From an uncultured Bacilli bacterium (GTDB lineage: Bacteria; Bacillota_I; Bacilli_A; RF39; UBA660), in assembly GCA_934183185.1 (NCBI GenBank), contig CAKPSO010000024.1:1-20524 (forward strand): a DNA stretch of 20,524 nucleotides, given 5' to 3'. Below the pieces are notes generated by a model. That model searched no databases and had not been told where the DNA came from. It saw only the letters and a program-made list of their open reading frames with translations. Positions 16,340 to 20,524 of this stretch are shown here, one piece after another. Both the position numbers and the translations under genes were made by a program. Each line of letters opens with the position of its first letter. Positions within the stretch are counted from its first letter, which is position 1.

Positions 16340-16357
16340 TATCATTTTATAAAATTA

Positions 16358-16366
16358 TGGTATAAT
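16358..16366 (+). promoter_or_regulatory. Extended -10 promoter of the SDR operon
   Basis: TGGTATAAT is a perfect extended -10. Transcription from about 16373 would skip the ATG at 16371, which supports the start at 16392 behind AAAGGGTG. Confidence 0.55.
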
Positions 16367-16391
16367 TGAAATGTTTAAAGGGTGTGATTCT

Positions 16392-17141
16392 ATGAACGAT
16401 AATGAAAAAGTAGTATTAATAACTGGTGGTAGTAGAGGAATTGGGAAAGCTACGGCTTTAGAATTTGCAAGAAGAGGATATATAGTAGTAATAAATTATG
16501 TTGCTCATGAAGAAGAAGCTCTATTAACAGCTAAGGATATACGCGATAATTATCATGTAGATTGTATGATAATAAAAGCTGATGTTTCTGTAGAAGAAGA
16601 TGTACGTAAAATGGTAGAAGAAGTTATTAATAAATATGGGCATATTGATTGTTTAGTTAATAATGCAGGAATAGCTATTGATACTACATTTGAAGATAAG
16701 ACTAAAGATAATTTTATGAAAATTTTAGGAGTTAATTTAGTTGGGACTTTTTTAGTTAGTAAGTATGTTGGGAAGTATATGTTAAGTAATCAAAAGGGAA
16801 CTATTATTAATATATCATCTACTAATGGTATTGATACTATTTATCCAGAAAGTCTAGATTATGATTCGTCTAAAGCAGGAGTAATATCACTTACTAAAAA
16901 TTTGGCATTAGAATATGCACCATATATTAGAGTTAATTCTGTAGCTCCAGGATGGGTTTTGACCGATATGAATGAAGAATTAGATAGAGATTTTATAAAA
17001 AAAGAAGAAAGTAAAATACTATTAGGAAGATTTGCAGGTGCAGAAGAAATAGCTAAAGTAATTTACTTCTTAGCTAGTGAAGATGCTAGTTATATAAATG
17101 GAGAAATTATCCGTGTAGATGGTGGATGTAAGCATGAATAG
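16392..17141 (+). CDS. Short-chain dehydrogenase/reductase, FabG-like
   Basis: This 249-residue Rossmann-fold NAD(P)-dependent oxidoreductase is of the classical SDR type. The cofactor motif is TGGSRGIG (11-18); NNAG is at 90-93; catalytic residues are Asn115, Ser143 (NISSTNG), Tyr157 and Lys161 (YDSSK). The C-terminus DGGCKHE matches the usual DGGx end of FabG-like proteins. Arg15 after the glycine loop and the Asn35-Tyr36 end of beta-2 lean toward NADP. It resembles 3-oxoacyl-ACP reductase, but no fatty-acid synthesis genes are nearby, so it may act on another substrate. Start choice: an ATG at 16371 would lie upstream of the Shine-Dalgarno AAAGGGTG, so 16392 is preferred. It is the first gene of a coupled cluster; its end overlaps the next start by eight bases. 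Confidence 0.88.
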   Translation: MNDNEKVVLITGGSRGIGKATALEFARRGYIVVINYVAHEEEALLTAKDIRDNYHVDCMIIKADVSVEEDVRKMVEEVINKYGHIDCLVNNAGIAIDTTFEDKTKDNFMKILGVNLVGTFLVSKYVGKYMLSNQKGTIINISSTNGIDTIYPESLDYDSSKAGVISLTKNLALEYAPYIRVNSVAPGWVLTDMNEELDRDFIKKEESKILLGRFAGAEEIAKVIYFLASEDASYINGEIIRVDGGCKHE

Positions 17142-17619
17142 AAATGAATTTATCTATATATTAGTACCTGAAGAAACATTAGAAGTTCATGATTATTATG
17201 AAGCTCTTACTAAAGAAAATGATCGACATGGTAAATGTGTAGAAAACTTTTGTCGGAAGATAAATTTAAATATAGATAGTGATAAGTTTGGAATTACTAA
17301 TTATAATGGCTATAAATGGTGCATGATGTTAGCAGTACTTGGATATTTATCTATTCATGAAGATGAATTAAATACTATAGTATATATTCCACCAGTAGTA
17401 ACTGTTCATCAATATAAAAAGATGAAAGAATTAAAGTTAAATTTTAAGAAGAAAAGAAATTCTTTATATATGTATTCATATCAAGTAAAAGATAATAAAT
17501 TAGTAGAAAATAGATTAAATGAATTTCAAGAAGAAGATTCTGTTGAAGTATTATATGAAGAATTAAAATATAAAAGAGAAAGAGGCATAGAAGATGTATC
17601 AAGAATTAAAAATATCTGA
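17134..17619 (+). CDS. Conserved-looking protein of unknown function
   Basis: I do not recognise this 161-residue protein. It is soluble by appearance, with no signal or membrane segment. The first half is mixed (ILVPEETLEVHDYYEALT, a CVENFCRK pair of Cys, YNGYKWCMMLAVLGYLSI) and the last third is charged and probably helical (FKKKRNSLYMYSY, EELKYKRERG). The ATG at 17134 has GGTGGA upstream; an in-frame ATG at 17119 lies further inside the SDR gene and lacks such a site. It overlaps the SDR gene by eight bases and the following PLP enzyme gene by 26, so it is translated as part of the same operon. Codon use matches its neighbours, so it is a real gene. A regulatory or helper role for the SDR or PLP enzyme is possible but unsupported. 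Confidence 0.7.
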   Translation: MNRNEFIYILVPEETLEVHDYYEALTKENDRHGKCVENFCRKINLNIDSDKFGITNYNGYKWCMMLAVLGYLSIHEDELNTIVYIPPVVTVHQYKKMKELKLNFKKKRNSLYMYSYQVKDNKLVENRLNEFQEEDSVEVLYEELKYKRERGIEDVSRIKNI

Positions 17620-18847
17620 TGAAACTGTTTCTTTAATACATAAAGAAGAAGCTAAATTAGAAAATATTTATAAAAAAATTGATGAAATATGTGAGAAGAA
17701 TAGTTTAAAAGTACTAAGTGCATTTCATAAGTATCAAGTATCTGAGGTTCATTTTACTAGTACTACTGGTTATGGATATAGTGATATTGGAAGAGATACT
17801 ATTGAGAAGATTTTTGCTGATGTACTTGGAGCAGAAGATGCGTTAGTTAGAAGTCAATTTATATCCGGTACTCATGCTTTAACAGTAGCTTTATTTGCTT
17901 ATTTAAGACCTACTGATATTATGCTAAGTATATCTGGTACTCCATATGATACGTTACATGAAGTTATAGGTATAATTGATAATCCAAGTAGTTTAGCTTC
18001 ATTTGGAGTTAAATATGAGCAAATAGATTTAGTAGATAATGATTTTGATTATGATAAGATTAGAGAATATTTACAGGAACATAAAGTTAAATTAATAGAA
18101 ATTCAAAGGTCTAAAGGGTATTCTACTAGAAAAAGTATATCTATTGAAAAAATAAGAAAAGTAGTAGAAGTAATCAGAAGTGTTTCTAAAGATGTAATAG
18201 TCATGGTAGATAACTGTTACTGTGAATTTGTGGAAGAAGTTACACCTATAGAGGTAGGCTGTGATATTATGGTTGGTTCTTTGATTAAAAATTTAGGTGG
18301 TGGTATAGCTCCAAATGGTGCTTATATTGCTGGTAATAAGAAGTTAGTTGATTTAGCTGGTGAAAGGTTAACATGCCCTGGTGAAGGTAGAGAGGTTGGA
18401 CCTACTCTTGGGATAAATAAACAGATATTACAGGGATTATTTTTTGCTCCTAGTGTGGTTAAATCTAGTTTGAAAACGGCTATTTTAACTAGTAAAGTTT
18501 TAGAAGAATTAGGTTATGAAGTTGAACCTAAATATAATGAAGATAGGGTGGATATTGTTCAGAATATTATTTTTAGGAATAAAGATGATTTGATTAAATA
18601 CTGTCAAGGTATTCAAATGGCTTCACCCATAGATTCTAATGCTATTCCATATCCTTGGGATATGCCAGGATATACTGATCAAGTAATTATGGCTGCTGGA
18701 TGTTTTACTCAAGGATCTTCTATTGAGTTATCATGTGATGGACCAATTCGTGAACCATATATTGCTTATCAACAGGGGGGATTAACTTATGATTATGGTA
18801 AGATTGGGGTTATGAAAGCTGTAGATAGATTGATGAGTGATAAGTAA
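17594..18847 (+). CDS. PLP-dependent methionine gamma-lyase/aluminium-resistance family protein (YnbB-like)
   Basis: This 417-residue cytoplasmic protein is of the fold-type I PLP family known as aluminium resistance protein or YnbB, related to methionine gamma-lyase. Marks: the N-terminal helix with YQVSEVHFTSTTGYGYSDIGR, EDALVRSQFISGTHAL for cofactor binding, SGTPYDTLHEVIG, the Asp of VMVDNCYCEFVE, and the Schiff-base lysine K232 in GSLIKNLGGGIAPNGAY. The C-terminal block PYPWDMPGYTDQVIMAAG is typical. Length is normal. AAAGAGG precedes the ATG, which lies inside the previous gene. The true reaction of this family is poorly defined; a C-S lyase activity on sulphur amino acids is likely from homology. 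In B. subtilis the homologue lies near glnR and hflX, genes not present here. Confidence 0.9.
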   Translation: MYQELKISDETVSLIHKEEAKLENIYKKIDEICEKNSLKVLSAFHKYQVSEVHFTSTTGYGYSDIGRDTIEKIFADVLGAEDALVRSQFISGTHALTVALFAYLRPTDIMLSISGTPYDTLHEVIGIIDNPSSLASFGVKYEQIDLVDNDFDYDKIREYLQEHKVKLIEIQRSKGYSTRKSISIEKIRKVVEVIRSVSKDVIVMVDNCYCEFVEEVTPIEVGCDIMVGSLIKNLGGGIAPNGAYIAGNKKLVDLAGERLTCPGEGREVGPTLGINKQILQGLFFAPSVVKSSLKTAILTSKVLEELGYEVEPKYNEDRVDIVQNIIFRNKDDLIKYCQGIQMASPIDSNAIPYPWDMPGYTDQVIMAAGCFTQGSSIELSCDGPIREPYIAYQQGGLTYDYGKIGVMKAVDRLMSDK

Positions 18848-19119
18848 TGGATGAAGAAAAGATAATTAATGAATTATTAGATGATAATACTTCACATGAT
18901 AATTTTAGAAAAAAGTATGGAGATTTATATTTATCAGATTATCAGATAAAGGTATTAGAGAGAAATAATATAGATTATAATACATGTTCTACTATGACGG
19001 AATTATCTTATAAAATAGAAGATATATTAAATAATAGTTATGGTGAAGATGACTATGAATTAGAAGAAGTTTCACGTCAAATTGATGAATATCGTTATTA
19101 TAATGAAATTAATCATTAA
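18847..19119 (+). CDS. Small acidic protein of unknown function
   Basis: This 90-residue protein begins on the last base of the preceding stop codon (TAATG), a strong sign of translational coupling. It is acidic, with many Glu, Asp and Asn, and mostly helical by pattern: MDEEKIINELLDDN, then LSDYQIKVLERNNID, then MTELSYKIEDILNNS and a Tyr-rich end (DEYRYYNEINH). There is one cysteine and no membrane segment. The middle block (YQIKVLERNNIDYNTC) has the spacing of a small conserved domain, but I cannot name a family. As last gene of the SDR-PLP enzyme cluster it could be a regulator or partner of the PLP enzyme; nothing in the sequence proves that. Confidence 0.68.
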   Translation: MDEEKIINELLDDNTSHDNFRKKYGDLYLSDYQIKVLERNNIDYNTCSTMTELSYKIEDILNNSYGEDDYELEEVSRQIDEYRYYNEINH

Positions 19120-19137
19120 AAAATATTAAAAATAGTG

Positions 19138-19143
19138 TATAAT
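19138..19143 (+). promoter_or_regulatory. Possible -10 for the membrane-anchored beta-domain gene
   Basis: TATAAT lies in the 40-base gap before the ATG at 19160, behind AGGTGG. No clear terminator closes the upstream operon, so read-through is also possible. Confidence 0.35.
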
Positions 19144-19159
19144 GAGATAGGTGGTTTTA

Positions 19160-19759
19160 ATGAATCGTTATTTAATTAAACAAATAATAAAATTTAGTAT
19201 ACTAGGAGTTATTTTAGTGTTTGCTACTATGATGGTATATGATAAAGGTATAGCTGATTATAAATCTTATTTAGAGAATAATAAAGATGATGAGAAGTGG
19301 ATAAGAGATCATATTAATTTAGTAGAGGATAATAAAATAGGTTCTGAGGTTTTAAGACCCGATATGCCTAATAATTTAGAAATATCTGATAGTCTTTATA
19401 AGGAAGTAATAGATGAGGAAATAGATAAATTATTGATTCATAATTATAAGATAGATAGTCCTCTTATTATATATAATCCTTATAATATTGATCCTACTAC
19501 AATTAATTTATATTTTCATACTGGTAATAGTTATAAATTTGAGTACTATGTTACTACTGAATCTATTGGGTTAGAAGAGAATGTAATATATACTAGAATG
19601 AAAAATATTAATGGTGAGGATATTTTAAGTAATAGACATTTTTATGTGTTAAAGGGATTTAAACCTGGTAAAAAAAATAATTTACTTATTAGAATACTGG
19701 ATGATAATGATAGGGTTATTGATGCTGAAAACTTTATCTTAAATTTACCTAATAAATAG
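19160..19759 (+). CDS. Membrane-anchored protein with arylsulfotransferase N-terminal-like beta domain
   Basis: This 199-residue protein has a short basic N-terminus, one transmembrane anchor (about 8-28, FSILGVILVFATMMVY) and an outer domain. The segment from about residue 105 on (PLIIYNPYNIDPTTINLYFH, then YKFEYYVTTES, HFYVLKGFKPGKKNNLLIRI and a final strand) resembles the Ig-like N-terminal domain of bacterial aryl-sulfate sulfotransferases, which precedes a catalytic beta-propeller. Here the protein stops after that domain, with a terminator directly behind, so the catalytic part is absent. The ATG at 19160 is chosen because AGGTGG overlaps the GTG at 19151. It could be a binding or adaptor protein, or the stable remnant of a larger enzyme gene. 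The family match is from pattern memory and needs a profile search. Confidence 0.65.
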   Translation: MNRYLIKQIIKFSILGVILVFATMMVYDKGIADYKSYLENNKDDEKWIRDHINLVEDNKIGSEVLRPDMPNNLEISDSLYKEVIDEEIDKLLIHNYKIDSPLIIYNPYNIDPTTINLYFHTGNSYKFEYYVTTESIGLEENVIYTRMKNINGEDILSNRHFYVLKGFKPGKKNNLLIRILDDNDRVIDAENFILNLPNK

Positions 19760-19790
19760 AAATAACTGTACTTGTGAGGTACAGTTATTT
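19760..19790. terminator. Bidirectional hairpin between convergent genes
   Basis: AAATAACTGTAC (19760-19771) and GTACAGTTATTT (19779-19790) form a perfect twelve-pair stem with a seven-base loop. It starts one base after the plus-strand stop and overlaps the stop of the minus-strand repressor gene. Flanking T-runs are weak in both directions. Confidence 0.75.
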
Positions 19791-20007
19791 ATTTATGCCT
19801 TGGATATGGTTCTTTTATATTTGTCAGTCCTAATATGTAGTCTATGGATGTGTTATAGTATAACGCTAACTTTATTAGAATTTGAGTTGGAATATCATTG
19901 GTACCAACTTCGTATTTTGAATAACCTGTTTGCGACATGTTTAATATTTTAGCTATGTCTTTTTGAAGTAAGTCTTTATCTTCACGTAAATCTTTTAACC
20001 TGTACAT
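19789..20007 (-). CDS. Xre/Cro-type helix-turn-helix repressor
   Basis: This 72-residue protein is almost all DNA-binding domain: LKDLREDKDLLQKDIAKILN, then the recognition region MSQTGYSKYEVGTNDIP, then LIKLALYYNTSIDYILGLTN. This is the five-helix Xre/Cro fold with no ligand or oligomerisation domain. The start is set by GAGGTGATAAAATG on the minus strand. It is transcribed away from the surface-protein gene at 20109, and the 101-base gap holds three ATCTAAAA boxes around the plus-strand promoter, which are its likely operators. It probably represses that gene and perhaps itself. Small Xre proteins also act as antitoxins or phage regulators, but no toxin or phage gene is seen next to it. Confidence 0.88.
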   Translation of the reverse strand: MYRLKDLREDKDLLQKDIAKILNMSQTGYSKYEVGTNDIPTQILIKLALYYNTSIDYILGLTNIKEPYPRHK

Positions 20008-20033
20008 TTTATCACCTCAGGCCAATTTTCTCA

Positions 20034-20089
20034 TAATCTAAAACGGGTTATTGACTTGTAATCTAAAATAGGTTAAAATATTTTTAGAT
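20034..20089 (+). promoter_or_regulatory. Operator-like repeats for the Xre repressor
   Basis: Two 17-base repeats, TAATCTAAAACGGGTTA (20034-20050) and TAATCTAAAATAGGTTA (20059-20075), differ at two positions and start 25 bases apart. A third ATCTAAAA box lies inverted at 20082-20089. They flank the -35 and fill the -35/-10 spacer, so a protein bound there would block transcription. Confidence 0.6.
20051..20079 (+). promoter_or_regulatory. Promoter of the downstream surface-protein gene
   Basis: TTGACT (20051-20056), a 17-base spacer and TAAAAT (20074-20079) form a near-consensus promoter embedded in the operator-like repeats. Transcription would start near 20086. GGAGGA precedes the ATG at 20109. 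Confidence 0.7.
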
Positions 20090-20108
20090 AATAGATGGAG
20101 GAATCATA

Positions 20109-20524
20109 ATGAAAAGTAAAAGTAAACAGATATTATTTTCAGTATTAGGAGTACTAAGCATATTTACAATAACTATAGGAGTAACATATGCAGTATTTAC
20201 TTATACAAAGGAAGGAACTACAGATAATGTAGTTACATCTGGAACATTAAAGTTCTTGTATACAGAAAATAATACTAATGGTAATGGAATAAGTATAACT
20301 GAAGCAGAACCAATATCAGATACTAATGGTAAAGAATTAGTAGGAGATAAGAATGTATTTGATTTCAAAGTAGAGGGAACAAATACTGGAAGTGAAGTAA
20401 TACCATATGAAGTAACACTAAGAAAGAAAGCTACTTCTACTATGGGAGAAGATAATATAAAAGTATATCTTCAAGATGGGATAGATCAAACAGAATTACT
20501 AACACCAACACTATATAGTAAATT
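20109..20524 (+). CDS. Surface protein with SipW/TasA-type signal segment, 3' end outside window
   Basis: The first 138 residues are visible. The N-terminus has a basic start (MKSKSKQ), a hydrophobic core (about 8-30) and GVTYAVFTYTKEGTT, the pattern of SipW-cleaved TasA/CalY-type exported proteins. A beta-rich region follows (NVVTSGTLKFLYTE, VFDFKVEGTNTGSEVIPYEVTLRKK), as in the TasA-like fold, so the product may be a secreted fibre-like or wall-associated protein. Codon use and style match the surface gene at the other end of the window. The gene is controlled by the repeat-laden promoter next to the divergent Xre repressor. SipW peptidase itself is not in the window. The remainder of the protein, including any variable C-terminus, cannot be seen. 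Confidence 0.8.
   Translation, partial: MKSKSKQILFSVLGVLSIFTITIGVTYAVFTYTKEGTTDNVVTSGTLKFLYTENNTNGNGISITEAEPISDTNGKELVGDKNVFDFKVEGTNTGSEVIPYEVTLRKKATSTMGEDNIKVYLQDGIDQTELLTPTLYSK

Noticed and set aside
16319..16345. Nine-residue N-terminal extension of the sirtuin
   Set aside because: GGTGAT lies between this ATG and the one at 16318, and sirtuins usually begin close to the later methionine.
19789..20007. Toxin-antitoxin or prophage regulator
   Set aside because: No toxin, integrase or phage gene adjoins it; the operator-like boxes surround the promoter of a surface protein instead.

Overview
The window is AT-rich, roughly 30% G+C, and its genes have Firmicutes/Bacilli-type arrangements. 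Codons are A/T-ending, Shine-Dalgarno sequences are strong (GGAGG or GGTGA types), and the order rlmN-prpC-prkC-rsgA-rpe is a classic Firmicutes housekeeping operon. TGA is a stop (it ends prpC, the sirtuin gene and the gene ending at 17619) and Trp is TGG, so this is the standard bacterial code and not the Mycoplasma code. A PASTA kinase and wall-modification genes imply a walled cell. My best guess is an uncultured gut Bacilli lineage of the RF39/Erysipelotrichales type. That assignment is inference from style and gene content.

Layout. (1) 2-1204: the 3' part of a large surface-protein gene whose C-terminal segment (about 1013-1141) is a sharp island of high G+C and low adenine, resembling the variable region of a diversity-generating retroelement target. 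(2) 1338-6369: operon for 23S/tRNA methylation (rlmN), Ser/Thr signalling (prpC, prkC), 30S assembly (rsgA) and pentose phosphate epimerisation (rpe), closed by a terminator. (3) 6524-8068: a compact UvrD-like helicase. (4) 8115-9123: two overlapping paralogous GNAT acetyltransferases. (5) 9210-11603: phosphoketolase with its own consensus-like promoter. (6) 11687-15584: an exported-glycan O-acylation group of MBOAT, DHHW protein and DUF4358-like lipoprotein, followed by a separately promoted membrane-anchored SGNH hydrolase. (7) 15599-16318 (minus): a sirtuin, divergent from (8) 16392-19119: an SDR oxidoreductase, an unknown protein, a PLP enzyme of the methionine gamma-lyase/aluminium-resistance family and a small acidic unknown protein, tightly coupled. 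(9) 19160-19759: a membrane-anchored protein with a domain like the N-terminal beta domain of arylsulfotransferases. (10) 19789-20007 (minus): an Xre repressor, divergent from (11) 20109-end: the start of a second surface protein with a SipW/TasA-type signal segment. The promoter between the last two carries repeated operator-like boxes.

How the genes work together: PrpC and PrkC form an opposing phosphatase/kinase pair sensing the wall. Rpe makes xylulose 5-phosphate, the substrate of the phosphoketolase. The MBOAT group probably decorates a wall or capsule polymer. The two ends of the window are both surface-protein genes. The main candidate for something new is the hypervariable-looking segment of the first one. 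No reverse transcriptase or template repeat lies in this window, so that idea makes a prediction about the rest of the genome. No tRNA, rRNA, CRISPR array or insertion sequence was seen, and no gene-free stretch exceeds 300 bases.
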